Virus record (IMG/VR): IMGVR_UViG_3300043331_000142
Location: 1 to 33,263 of that record
Length of the DNA: 33,263 bases
Reading direction: 5' to 3' (one strand)
From: a virus
Of this stretch, positions 1-5,723 are shown in pieces. The notes beneath the pieces were generated by a model. The model searched no databases. It was not told the origin of the DNA and was given only the letters and a program-made list of their open reading frames with translations. The position numbers and the translations under genes are program-made. The first letter of the stretch is position 1, and the number at the start of each line of letters is the position of its first letter.

Positions 1-398
1 TTGCTCGCAAGCTCCTGCTCTCGCTTATCAAGCACACCACTAAACACTTTGTGCTGCTCTTCACGCTCGTCAAGCTGAGCCTTACGAGCCTTCAACTGCT
101 CGTCGAACTCATGAGCCTTCCTCAATAATTGATCAAGCTCATTGTTGCGCTCGCGATTCGCCTTTCCTTGACTTTCAAGTTCAGCTTTCGCTTTCCCTTG
201 AGACTCAATAATGCTGTCAGCTTGCGCAGCACGCTTCTTCAACTCTTCCTCTCGCTTCGCAAGTCTTTTTTCCTCCTCTTTAACCTTCGCCTCCCTGTTG
301 CCTATCTCCTCAATACTCTTCTTAACCTTAGCAGGGTCCGCGAAGGCCTCAAGCAAACGCATAAGCCGAATCATCTCGGCAGGAGAAGCAGTTTCCAT
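1..398 (-). CDS. coiled-coil protein, partial (C-terminus off window)
   Basis: The frame is open from ATG at 398 to the left edge, giving 132 complete codons without a stop. The start is preceded by GAGGAGG about 7 nt upstream, a strong ribosome binding site. After about 25 residues the protein becomes very rich in Glu, Lys, Arg and Gln with heptad-like spacing (for example KVKEEEKRLAKREEELKKR), which predicts a long coiled coil. It is the last visible gene of the leftward late block, downstream of the small-terminase-like gene. Scaffold-like or other virion assembly proteins of this composition occur at such places, but no family was recognised and the function is unknown. Confidence 0.8.
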   Translation of the reverse strand, partial: METASPAEMIRLMRLLEAFADPAKVKKSIEEIGNREAKVKEEEKRLAKREEELKKRAAQADSIIESQGKAKAELESQGKANRERNNELDQLLRKAHEFDEQLKARKAQLDEREEQHKVFSGVLDKREQELAS

Positions 399-408
399 CT
401 AAGCCTCC

Positions 409-612
409 TCAGAACGGCGTAGTAAGCGTGACCCACGAATCGTTGGAGGCATCTACCGCCTTCCAAAGCGTGTTATTCGTAGTGTCAAGTATGATTTCAC
501 CTGCGTACTGCGGCGTCACAGAGCCATTAGGCTCTCCAGCATTCTCCCTGTTCGGATAGTCAAACGACTTATCCGTAGGATTGTTCCCACTAAGATCCGC
601 GACTCTAGCCAT
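409..612 (-). CDS. small putative virion protein (67 aa)
   Basis: The start is placed at ATG 612 because AAAGGA lies about 7 nt upstream; a longer in-frame start has no comparable site. The C-terminal half (TPQYAGEIILDTTNNTLWKA followed by SNDSWVTLT) resembles the short beta-rich GEIYLDTT/LW motif that recurs in phage head-fibre and tail-fibre proteins, where it usually forms a trimeric or capsid-bound fold. It sits in the late block between a 90-residue protein and the coiled-coil protein. A head decoration or fibre-base role is an inference from this motif only. Confidence 0.7.
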   Translation of the reverse strand: MARVADLSGNNPTDKSFDYPNRENAGEPNGSVTPQYAGEIILDTTNNTLWKAVDASNDSWVTLTTPF

Positions 613-667
613 TTGACTATCCTTTCGACACAGGGCGGTTCGAATTAAGCTCTCCACATAGGCGAAG

Positions 668-940
668 CTACTTCTCCTCAGTTTCGCAGAGTGTCAACGA
701 CAAGCCACGGTCCATCGCCACTCGTGCGTCGTTTTCGGCAAGCTTAACTTTATCGCCTGCCTTGTACGACTTGCCGTCGATGATAGTACCATCGACATTG
801 ATTGTATACTCTTTCGTGTCATCCTTTCCAACAACACCATCCTTCATCTTCTGCTTCGGTGGATGGTTAGCACTATGCACAGGCGCAGTCGGAAATCCAG
901 CATCGCTAGTCTCAAGTCCATCAGCTGCTTTCTTCGTCAT
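668..940 (-). CDS. hypothetical protein (90 aa) in late block
   Basis: The start at ATG 940 follows AAGGAGG at good spacing; the longer frame to 1039 overlaps the upstream gene and has no such site. The N-terminal 40 residues are polar and rich in Lys, Pro and Asp and look disordered. Residues 45-85 (YTINVDGTIIDGKSYKAGDKVKLAENDARVAMDRG in outline) look like a small beta domain resembling DUF7210-type phage proteins, in which a short strand pair is followed by an 'AGD.V.L....A..L...G' pattern. Such proteins often lie near terminase and portal genes. The function is unknown. Confidence 0.72.
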   Translation of the reverse strand: MTKKAADGLETSDAGFPTAPVHSANHPPKQKMKDGVVGKDDTKEYTINVDGTIIDGKSYKAGDKVKLAENDARVAMDRGLSLTLCETEEK

Positions 941-965
941 CTTGACCTCCTTAGCCAAACTTCTG

Positions 966-1568
966 TTAACCAAACTTCTCCCCGTTAACTTCGATATCCA
1001 CAGGCTTACTGCCCTCGACAAGAACGATGCGTAATTCATTCTTACCCATCATGGCCTTTTCCATAAGTGATCTGGCGCCATGACCTCCTCTGTCAAGGAT
1101 GTCCCGACTCGCTCTTAGACTTACATTGTCATGCTTACTCTTCATAGCATGATGATACACCCGACTCAACGCATCATGCCCATACGCTGCAATACGCGCA
1201 CTAATCAAATTACTATTAACACTAATAAACTCTTGACTTATGTAATCGAAAGCCTCGCCGTATGCCGCGTGCTTCCTAATCGCTTTAACGTCATCAGTCG
1301 TGATTCCGACGGCTTCGGATATTTCACGATTTCCCACTCCGAGAAGAGTGTAGACCAATATGACTGCAATCGCCTTGAGCGTTTCAGGCGGCGCAGGCAT
1401 CTCCTTGAGCGTCCTCTTCGTAGCTGCTTTAAAGTTCTTGGCACTGAGTTCTCTCTCTGCTTCTCGCTCAACATCCTTTATCAGCCGACCGTTATCCATA
1501 ACATATGGATCACCCGGCTTAGGCAGCGCACGCATCTTACCATTTATAGGGGAACTGCTTCTTGGCAT
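966..1568 (-). CDS. probable terminase small subunit (200 aa)
   Basis: Residues 75-98 (GVGNREISEAVGITTDDVKAIR in outline) form a clear helix-turn-helix in an otherwise helical, charged protein, as in small terminase subunits that bind packaging sites. The length suits that family, and the location in the late block, ahead of genes that leave the window on the left, fits terminase. The start is uncertain: GTG 1580 and ATG 1568 are both in frame, and ATG is preferred. It overlaps the upstream 64-residue gene by 25 nt. An alternative is another late DNA-binding protein. The large subunit is not in the window, so this remains inference. Confidence 0.6.
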   Translation of the reverse strand: MPRSSSPINGKMRALPKPGDPYVMDNGRLIKDVEREAERELSAKNFKAATKRTLKEMPAPPETLKAIAVILVYTLLGVGNREISEAVGITTDDVKAIRKHAAYGEAFDYISQEFISVNSNLISARIAAYGHDALSRVYHHAMKSKHDNVSLRASRDILDRGGHGARSLMEKAMMGKNELRIVLVEGSKPVDIEVNGEKFG

Positions 1569-1738
1569 ACAATCACCCACTTATTCTTCGGTAACTTCAT
1601 TTTGTAGCCAAACGCCTTAGCGTCGCTCTCACAATCAATCTTGCTAAGCGACGCATTAGGCGGAAATAACGTACGATCTATGTAGCCACACTCATGCGGT
1701 TGCGCAGCTACACAGACCAACAAAAAGAACCAAGTCAT
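1544..1738 (-). CDS. small exported-type protein (64 aa)
   Basis: The first residues (MTWFFLLVCVAAQ) are a short hydrophobic segment like a truncated signal peptide. The rest is polar with four cysteines in total (residues 9, 17, 36 and 58), suggesting disulphides outside the cytoplasm. The start at ATG 1738 lies 2 nt after the repeated palindrome at 1741-1755, and no Shine-Dalgarno sequence fits in between. Its 3' end overlaps the small-terminase-like gene by 25 nt. No family was recognised. Expression of such a protein in a late operon could relate to the envelope or to lysis, but nothing in the sequence shows this. Confidence 0.6.
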   Translation of the reverse strand: MTWFFLLVCVAAQPHECGYIDRTLFPPNASLSKIDCESDAKAFGYKMKLPKNKWVIVCQEAVPL

Positions 1739-1740
1739 CC

Positions 1741-1755
1741 TGTGTGACTCACACA
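1741..1755. promoter_or_regulatory. palindrome copy (centre C)
   Basis: TGTGTGACTCACACA. It lies one base after the stop of the 125-residue gene and 2 nt before ATG 1738. Confidence 0.85.
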
Positions 1756-1756
1756 G

Positions 1757-2134
1757 CTACCTGGTTCCAAGCGGGTTTCCATCGCCATTCGCTACGGGAC
1801 TCGCCGTGTACGTGTTGGTCGAGAACGCGAGAATGTCGTGGTCGATGGCGGTTTCGTCAGCAGATGCAGTGTTCCGTCCGACAAGAGTTTCAGTCTCGAC
1901 GACCCTGACTCCACCAAGCTCCGAATTAGCTTCGATCCGCCCGAGAGTTTTTGATGCAGCTGAACCGGCCGCAGCGCCATTGAGAGTCTCCATCAATTCA
2001 CGAAGAGCATAAGTGCCCTTCTTGTTAAGCATCTTCGCAGCCTCACGGCGTGCAAAATTAATGCCACTAACCTGTGACAACGTAGCAGCATACTGGGCCC
2101 AAAAGCCACCCTTGACATCAGCAGTCGCACTCAT
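1757..2134 (-). CDS. late protein of unknown function (125 aa), first gene after the leftward promoter
   Basis: The start at ATG 2134 is chosen because TTGGAGG lies about 6 nt upstream; the in-frame ATG at 2146 has no such site. The protein is rich in Ala, Thr and Asn. Its first half looks helical (YAATLSQVSGINFARREAAK) and the second half beta-rich and polar, as in small virion proteins. It is the first gene downstream of the leftward promoter at 2242-2270, with a leader of roughly 100 nt. The stop codon is followed after one base by a copy of the repeated palindrome and then the next gene. No family was recognised. Confidence 0.7.
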   Translation of the reverse strand: MSATADVKGGFWAQYAATLSQVSGINFARREAAKMLNKKGTYALRELMETLNGAAAGSAASKTLGRIEANSELGGVRVVETETLVGRNTASADETAIDHDILAFSTNTYTASPVANGDGNPLGTR

Positions 2135-2241
2135 CGCATCCTCCAAATCGATGGACCGAGAGCCGCGGAAAGACGCGGGCGACGACTCGGCTCCCGGTCC
2201 TGCTTCGCCGATCGGTCGTCACGTCTCGGCCAGCTGCGTGA

Positions 2242-2270
2242 GTTGTAGCATTATTGTAGTCATGTGTCAA
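2242..2270 (-). promoter_or_regulatory. leftward sigma-70-type promoter for the late block
   Basis: On the minus strand TTGACA (2270-2265) is followed by a 17-base spacer and TACAAC (2247-2242), with TGC directly before the -10 (an extended -10). It reads toward the 125-residue late gene. A palindrome copy lies 34 bp upstream, and a divergent promoter begins at 2376. Confidence 0.6.
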
Positions 2271-2303
2271 GCGCGTTTTGTAGCGGTGATAGCAGCGTCG
2301 TGG

Positions 2304-2318
2304 TGTGTGAGTCACACA
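2304..2318. promoter_or_regulatory. palindrome copy (centre G)
   Basis: TGTGTGAGTCACACA between the divergent promoters at 2242-2270 and 2376-2404. Confidence 0.85.
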
Positions 2319-2375
2319 GGATTTTGAGCTATGTTGCAGTGCAGCATTGTTGGAATTTTAGGGTGTATTTTAAGC

Positions 2376-2404
2376 TTGACAAGCGTTTCTTTTTATGATA
2401 TCTT
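2376..2404 (+). promoter_or_regulatory. rightward sigma-70-type promoter
   Basis: TTGACA (2376-2381), a 17-base spacer and TATCTT (2399-2404). The -35 lies within the 11-bp palindrome GCTTGACAAGC, which also occurs at 8292. No gene follows for 1.5 kb, so the product may be a leader or noncoding transcript that reads into the terminator at 2702. Confidence 0.55.
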
Positions 2405-2446
2405 ACTAACCACACAGCAAGATGGTGCGCTGAGCGAGCGCATGTG

Positions 2447-2461
2447 CTCCCCGAAGGGGAG
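2447..2461. other. hairpin with GAA loop
   Basis: Stem CTCCCC/GGGGAG closing a GAA triloop. One of three GAA-loop hairpins in the control region. Confidence 0.6.
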
Positions 2462-2525
2462 GACAGGCGCGAGCGAACAGATATATACAGGCAACAACAT
2501 ATAGCTTTGCTATAATTGCGGCGAG

Positions 2526-2546
2526 CCTCGTCGCGAAGCGACGAGG
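2526..2546. other. 9-bp hairpin with GCGAAGC tip
   Basis: Stem CCTCGTCGC/GCGACGAGG closing GAA. The tip GCGAAGC is the sequence known as an exceptionally stable single-stranded DNA mini-hairpin. Confidence 0.65.
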
Positions 2547-2612
2547 TGAGGGGAAGCAGCGTAACGAACGAAAAATGCGTTTTCGCGGCCATATTTTGCC
2601 CAACAACTTTCC

Positions 2613-2627
2613 TGTGTGATTCACACA
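2613..2627. promoter_or_regulatory. palindrome copy (centre T)
   Basis: TGTGTGATTCACACA, adjoining the -35 of the small-RNA promoter. Confidence 0.85.
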
Positions 2628-2628
2628 C

Positions 2629-2657
2629 TTGACAAGTCCTCATCGCTATGCTAACAT
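2629..2657 (+). promoter_or_regulatory. promoter of a probable small RNA
   Basis: TTGACA (2629-2634), a 17-base spacer and TAACAT (2652-2657), with TGC before the -10. The -35 lies in the palindrome ACTTGACAAGT (2627-2637). A TGTGTGATTCACACA copy ends at 2627 and so touches the -35 region directly, where a bound regulator would affect initiation. Confidence 0.65.
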
Positions 2658-2663
2658 ACCTTT

Positions 2664-2730
2664 GTTCATGACTGTTCCATGAGCATTTCCTCCCTTCACT
2701 TGGCCCCGCATCCGGCGGGGCCTTTTTTCT
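2664..2730 (+). ncRNA. probable 67-nt phage small RNA
   Basis: The transcript is bounded by the promoter at 2629-2657 (start expected near 2664) and an intrinsic terminator at 2702-2728. It contains no credible reading frame. Its single-stranded middle carries TTTCCTCCCTTCAC, a sequence of anti-Shine-Dalgarno type. Bases 2690-2701 are perfectly complementary over 12 nt to 8450-8461, the ribosome binding site of the gene at 8469. An 8-nt part also matches the site before 10730. A role in repressing translation is an inference. Alternatively it could be a short attenuated leader. Confidence 0.55.
2702..2728 (+). terminator. intrinsic terminator
   Basis: Perfect 8-bp stem GGCCCCGC/GCGGGGCC with loop ATCCG followed by six T. 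It ends the small RNA and would stop transcripts from the promoter at 2376. Confidence 0.85.
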
Positions 2731-2744
2731 GTGTGAGTCACACA
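2730..2744. promoter_or_regulatory. palindrome copy (centre G)
   Basis: TGTGTGAGTCACACA, 2 nt after the T-run of the small-RNA terminator. Confidence 0.85.
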
Positions 2745-2800
2745 ACTTTCCGGCGGAATCTAAAACCTCTACACACTCCCACTCCCACCTAGTCCTCATT

Positions 2801-2813
2801 GCGCCGAAGGCGC
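2801..2813. other. hairpin with GAA loop
   Basis: Stem GCGCC/GGCGC closing GAA. It is followed by the alternating TATATA-CTG-TATATA inverted repeat at 2817-2831. Confidence 0.5.
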
Positions 2814-2877
2814 GGATATATACTGTATATATAGCACTTTCCGCAAACACCCTCTTCCTCAACACCCCACAACAGTT

Positions 2878-2907
2878 CGAGCCCCCAATCTTTCGACAGG
2901 GGGCTCG
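2878..2907. other. 9-bp inverted repeat in control region
   Basis: CGAGCCCCC and GGGGGCTCG separated by 12 bases. It has no T-run, so it is not an obvious terminator. Confidence 0.5.
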
Positions 2908-2951
2908 TAACCACATCCGGAAGTACTAGGCAGTATTACAAGTATAATAGC

Positions 2952-2966
2952 TGTGTGAGTCACACA
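2952..2966. promoter_or_regulatory. palindrome copy (centre G)
   Basis: TGTGTGAGTCACACA, just before the AT-rich inverted repeat. Confidence 0.85.
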
Positions 2967-2982
2967 AGTCAAGGGGGTAAAA

Positions 2983-3015
2983 TAAATAAATAATAAGTGT
3001 AGGAATATTTATTTA
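2983..3015. repeat. AT-rich inverted repeat (possible DNA-unwinding element)
   Basis: TAAATAAATA and TATTTATTTA form perfect 10-bp arms around 13 bases, inside about 50 bp of nearly pure A+T (2978-3026). It is the only such stretch in the window and lies about 75 bp from a DnaA box. Confidence 0.55.
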
Positions 3016-3088
3016 TAATAAGAAAACCAACAATGATGTACCTCGCATGGCTCGCCCCCCCACAAGTCAACAGGAGAATAATACCGTC

Positions 3089-3097
3089 TGTGGATAA
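3089..3097 (-). promoter_or_regulatory. DnaA-box sequence
   Basis: TTATCCACA on the minus strand, an exact match to the bacterial DnaA-box consensus, between the AT-rich stretch and the GACTAC repeats. Confidence 0.5.
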
Positions 3098-3335
3098 CGG
3101 GGGGACTACGGGGGGGAGTCAATGTAGTAGTCAATGTAGACAGTGTACATGACTACGCGCTGTAAGCACGCATAACACAACAGCGCAACTTGTTGGTTTC
3201 ACATGCGTTCCGGCGATAGGCCGGCGCCTCAATTCGTAGTATTGCTATCAGTGACTACAGAATGCTGGCGGCGAAACGAGGACAGTGATAGCGAATTGGT
3301 GACGTGATGAGGACGGCACATTAAGTAGCTATATC

Positions 3336-3350
3336 CGCGCCTGCGGCGCG
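3336..3350. other. hairpin CGCGCC/GGCGCG
   Basis: Six-base-pair stem with a TGC triloop in the control region. Confidence 0.45.
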
Positions 3351-3413
3351 TGGTTGACTACAGAATGGAGATAGAACGTGAATACGTTCGTGCCTGTGGC
3401 TGCGTCAAAAACT

Positions 3414-3428
3414 TGTGTGAGTCAAACA
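3414..3428. promoter_or_regulatory. palindrome copy, one mismatch
   Basis: TGTGTGAGTCAAACA, 12 bp before a DnaA-box sequence. Confidence 0.65.
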
Positions 3429-3439
3429 GAAAAATTGAG

Positions 3440-3448
3440 TTATCCACA
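3440..3448 (+). promoter_or_regulatory. second DnaA-box sequence
   Basis: TTATCCACA on the plus strand, exact consensus, 13 bp before the perfect palindrome CGGTTGCAACCG. Confidence 0.5.
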
Positions 3449-3480
3449 GAAATGTTTTTGCGGTTGCAACCGAAAGTTGC

Positions 3481-3508
3481 TTGACAGAAATCCGCAACCG
3501 TCTACGAT
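3481..3508 (+). promoter_or_regulatory. possible rightward early promoter
   Basis: TTGACA preceded by GC, as in the other phage promoters, then a 16-base spacer and TACGAT. The -10 is weak. It would give a leader of about 400 nt before the gene at 3927, containing the long inverted repeat. Confidence 0.35.
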
Positions 3509-3733
3509 CGGCGACGGTCTAAGTGCCCTAGTGGCCGGCTCAGGACCCAATACCAAGGTTTCGCTAATCCAGGCGGGCTCATTGACAACCGAATATGACC
3601 AAATTTCGCGGCGGATGCTATCCGTTCGCTGGCGGTAAGTGGCCGTTCACTAATCGGCCCTAGCGCATTCCAGGCTAACGCGCTGTTAGCAATGCGGCTT
3701 ACACTGGCAACGGACAATCCGAGGCGAAACAAC

Positions 3734-3900
3734 CTAATCGCTTTCACAGTGTAGCGCGACGGTGCTACGCTGTACCTTTCGCTTTTCCGCTATGCATTCG
3801 AGCATTTGCTAGCGATGAGCGGATGATAGCGCAAACAGGACAGCGCAACGGTTCATGGCTGGCCAGCATGATTTACGCGCTACACCGTGAAAGCGATTAG
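3734..3900 (+). other. 24-bp inverted repeat enclosing a structured leader
   Basis: Bases 3734-3757 and 3877-3900 are complementary at 23 of 24 positions and enclose 119 bases. These contain smaller stems, including CGCTA/TAGCG around 3790-3815 and the palindrome GCTGGCCAGC. The right arm ends 26 nt before the start codon at 3927, with the ribosome binding site in between. It could be a structured regulatory leader, a noncoding RNA domain or a DNA cruciform. It matches no riboswitch class that I recognise. Confidence 0.6.
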
Positions 3901-3926
3901 AAAACCCAGCGAAAGGAAAGATAGCT

Positions 3927-4160
3927 ATGGTTCGCAAGGCAAACCAGACTGCTGATACTCGTTCGTTTTCGTTGAAGGTTAGCGAAAAAGGCGCCGTAAG
4001 CTTGTATGGCTTGCGTCGCTTTCCCGTTACCTTTTACGCGGATGAGTGGCGCGCGGTGCTAGGTAAATCCGACGCAATCCTTCGTTTCATCGAAGCTAAT
4101 CGCTCGAAATTGAGCGATAAGCAGGAAAGCGGGGGCGTTGTTGGCGGTACTCGGATTTAG
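3927..4160 (+). CDS. small conserved-type phage protein (77 aa)
   Basis: The start ATG follows GGAAAG at good spacing. Residues 12-58 (SFSLKVSEKGAVSLYGLRRFPVTFYADEW in outline) form an alternating beta pattern ending in a helix. This 'KGAVSVYGLGRFPVTLY' pattern is, to my knowledge, found in short uncharacterised proteins of proteobacterial phages and prophages. As the first rightward gene after the control region, and with a long structured leader, it is probably expressed early. Its stop is followed by two tandem hairpins. The biochemical function is unknown. Confidence 0.8.
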   Translation: MVRKANQTADTRSFSLKVSEKGAVSLYGLRRFPVTFYADEWRAVLGKSDAILRFIEANRSKLSDKQESGGVVGGTRI

Positions 4161-4173
4161 GTGTTGCACTGAT

Positions 4174-4216
4174 TAGGCTAGCGCAAATGCTAGCCTAGTT
4201 CGGGCAACATTGCCCG
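4174..4216 (+). other. two tandem hairpins between early genes
   Basis: TAGGCTAGC/GCTAGCCTA (4174-4197) and CGGGCAA/TTGCCCG (4201-4216) lie back to back. There is no T-run. Possible attenuator, processing site or Rho-related terminator. Confidence 0.5.
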
Positions 4217-4242
4217 TATCCCAGCGATGGAAAGGAAATACA

Positions 4243-4503
4243 ATGCGAACGATCCTGTTAGCTCTGGCGATGCTGCTTGCGTTCTCTCCGGTTGGATTTG
4301 CCCAAGAGGCATCGCAAGGCGCGACAGACTACCGCACGGCCGTCAAGGCGTGCGGTGCGGAGTGGCGCAAGCGTGACGATTATGAGACCAGGAAGGGTCG
4401 CGACGCTTGGAACGAATTCCGCGCCGACTGTGTGGTGCGGCAAGGGTACGTAAGCAAGAAGGATCAGGCGAAAGCGGCCAAGGAGGCGAAGAAGTCGCAG
4501 TAA
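4243..4503 (+). CDS. small secreted protein (86 aa)
   Basis: The start ATG 4243 follows AAAGGA. Residues 1-21 (MRTILLALAMLLAFSPVGFA) are a textbook signal peptide with a likely cleavage after FAQ or FA. The mature part is basic, with two cysteines (in KACGAEW and RADCVV) that could form one disulphide, and ends in a Lys/Ala-rich tail. The pattern 'AWNEFRADCV' resembles small periplasmic proteins common in rhizobial genomes. In an early phage region such a protein might alter the host envelope or block superinfection, but this is only a guess from location and export signal. Confidence 0.8.
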   Translation: MRTILLALAMLLAFSPVGFAQEASQGATDYRTAVKACGAEWRKRDDYETRKGRDAWNEFRADCVVRQGYVSKKDQAKAAKEAKKSQ

Positions 4504-4510
4504 CGTGGTA

Positions 4511-4578
4511 TGGTGGGAGGTGTGATGTCACACCTCCCACCACGCTGGAGTGGGTGTGGCAATTCAGCCACACCCACT
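4511..4578 (+). other. two large tandem hairpins
   Basis: The first is a perfect 15-bp inverted repeat (4511-4525 with 4528-4542) around only two bases. The second has a 12-bp stem (4549-4560 with 4567-4578) and loop AATTCA. They follow the stop of the secreted protein. There is no T-run. Confidence 0.7.
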
Positions 4579-4595
4579 GGGATTTCCTGGCTGAC

Positions 4596-4631
4596 GACAT
4601 AGGGTTGATAGGGGACGGACATAGGGTTGAT
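4596..4631 (+). repeat. direct repeat of GACATAGGGTTGAT
   Basis: Two copies start at 4596 and 4618. The longer form CATAGGGTTGATAGGGG (4598-4614) recurs exactly at 5809-5825 inside a gene and with one change at 9183-9199 before a start codon. Confidence 0.6.
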
Positions 4632-4644
4632 CGGAGCCAAGATT

Positions 4645-4669
4645 GATAGGTCAGGATCGCTGACCTATC
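4645..4669. other. 10-bp inverted repeat just upstream of a promoter
   Basis: GATAGGTCAG and CTGACCTATC around five bases, ending 5 bp before the -35 at 4674. Possible operator or terminator of the preceding transcript. Confidence 0.5.
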
Positions 4670-4673
4670 GGGC

Positions 4674-4702
4674 TTGACTTGGGTAGCAAAAAGTGCTATC
4701 AA
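4674..4702 (+). promoter_or_regulatory. extended -10 promoter of the 320-residue gene
   Basis: TTGACT, a 17-base spacer and TATCAA preceded by TGC. The spacer carries TAGCA, matched by the TGCTA that overlaps the -10. The expected start (near 4709) falls at the palindrome copy 4711-4725. Confidence 0.6.
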
Positions 4703-4710
4703 AGCGGCCT

Positions 4711-4725
4711 TGTGTGATACACACA
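4711..4725. promoter_or_regulatory. palindrome copy, one mismatch
   Basis: TGTGTGATACACACA at the expected transcription start of the promoter at 4674. It is the only copy without an intact GANTC core. Confidence 0.65.
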
Positions 4726-4752
4726 CAAAAATGCCATAGAGAGGAGAAAATC

Positions 4753-5715
4753 ATGGCAAAGCAAGTGCAGAGTGGAAAGGCGAAGACCCCGGATGCAGTG
4801 AAGGCAGCGGCCGGAAAGATTGAGGTAAAGGCGCCGAGTGGAAGGGTACCGAGTAGCTTGCCAGTGCCGCACATAAGCAGCAAGGCACTGAGTACTGATG
4901 TTGGTCCATTGGTGATTGCTAGTCTCGATAAGAGCTATCGAGATGAGCAAAAGGCCAATGAGATGCTAGCTGCTGTGGAGGCGAAGCGGTACGATATGCT
5001 TGGTACGCTTACGTTGGCTGTGGTGAAAGCAGCCAAGGCTGACAAGCAGATTGCAGATGCATTGCCGAGTTGCGTTGGCGAAGACAAGCAAGCGCAAGGT
5101 CGATTGAATGATATGATCGGCATTGCGATTGGTACGCGGGAAGTTGTCACGGTCGGAGAAGGTGACAAGGCAAGAGAGAAAGTACAGGTTGCCAAGGCTG
5201 TGCAGAAATACTTCCCGAGTGCTGGCGACGTACCAAACAGTACTGAAGCAAAGCGGAAAGCTACACTCAGGACTAATTTCGCCACAATGTTCAAGAAGTG
5301 TCAGCAGGCCGCTCTTGGGATATACGAGAATAAGATCGAGGCCAAGATGGACAAGCAAGCAGGTACGTTGCTGCTTACTGGTCCAGAGATCAAGAAGCAA
5401 TTTGGCCAGCCCAGTGTGCTGTTGAATGAAAAGCAGACTGTGGGTGAAGGTGACAAGGCTGTGAAGCTGCAAGAGAAGCCTAGCTACACTGCGATTGCAG
5501 CAAGAGCAGCTGAAGCCCATGGTAAGGTCATGGCAAGGCGGATTGACAGTCGGCAGACTGTGAGTGGTAATGGCAATGTCAATCTCAGCGACAGCTTGGC
5601 CAGTGTGTGCAAGAGCTTGATCAGTATCCTTGGTAAGATCAAGGAATTGACTGATGGGCACAAGAAAGAGCTTGAGGCTGTGTACAATGCAATCGACCAG
5701 CGATTGAGCGACTAA
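4753..5715 (+). CDS. early protein of unknown function (320 aa)
   Basis: The start ATG 4753 follows GAGGAGAAAA; the longer frame runs back into the promoter and palindrome and is rejected. The N-terminal 45 residues are rich in Lys, Ala and Pro and look disordered. The rest is mostly helical and charged, with conspicuous GEGDKA motifs at two places (near residues 135 and 234). The C-terminus (SLISILGKIKELTDGHKKELEAVYNAID in outline) suggests a coiled coil. It has its own promoter and a strong terminator, so it is a single-gene unit likely made in quantity. No family was recognised; DNA-binding or host-takeover roles are possible. Confidence 0.85.
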   Translation: MAKQVQSGKAKTPDAVKAAAGKIEVKAPSGRVPSSLPVPHISSKALSTDVGPLVIASLDKSYRDEQKANEMLAAVEAKRYDMLGTLTLAVVKAAKADKQIADALPSCVGEDKQAQGRLNDMIGIAIGTREVVTVGEGDKAREKVQVAKAVQKYFPSAGDVPNSTEAKRKATLRTNFATMFKKCQQAALGIYENKIEAKMDKQAGTLLLTGPEIKKQFGQPSVLLNEKQTVGEGDKAVKLQEKPSYTAIAARAAEAHGKVMARRIDSRQTVSGNGNVNLSDSLASVCKSLISILGKIKELTDGHKKELEAVYNAIDQRLSD

Positions 5716-5723
5716 CTAGGCAC

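Larger units (their letters stand above)
2135..3926. other. gene-free control region (putative origin and early/late switch)
   Basis: No open frame here looks like a real gene. The region holds a leftward promoter, two or three rightward promoters, a probable small RNA, an intrinsic terminator, six copies of the repeated palindrome (one imperfect), an AT-rich inverted repeat at 2983-3015, two exact DnaA-box sequences, several GC-rich hairpins with three-base loops, and a long inverted repeat just before the first early gene. The hexamer GACTAC recurs near 3102, 3150, 3252 and 3355. Direct repeats of AGTCAATGTAG lie at 3117-3140. Two perfect palindromes, CGGTTGCAACCG (3461-3472) and GCTGGCCAGC (3858-3867), are also present. 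The combination suggests a replication origin plus transcription control. Confidence 0.6.

Noticed and set aside
610-640. tRNA-like TTCGA sequences (also near 2876)
   Set aside because: No acceptor stem, anticodon arm or CCA end could be paired around them; no tRNA gene was found in the window.
2329-2916. Long minus-strand open frame (195 codons) in the control region
   Set aside because: It crosses a promoter, a terminator and several palindromes, has no ribosome binding site, and its residues are those of low-complexity non-coding DNA.
3378-3638. Plus-strand open frame starting with GTG near the DnaA box
   Set aside because: A weak GGAG lies upstream, but the frame runs through a palindrome copy, a DnaA box, a 12-bp palindrome and a possible promoter, and its product shows no protein-like pattern.
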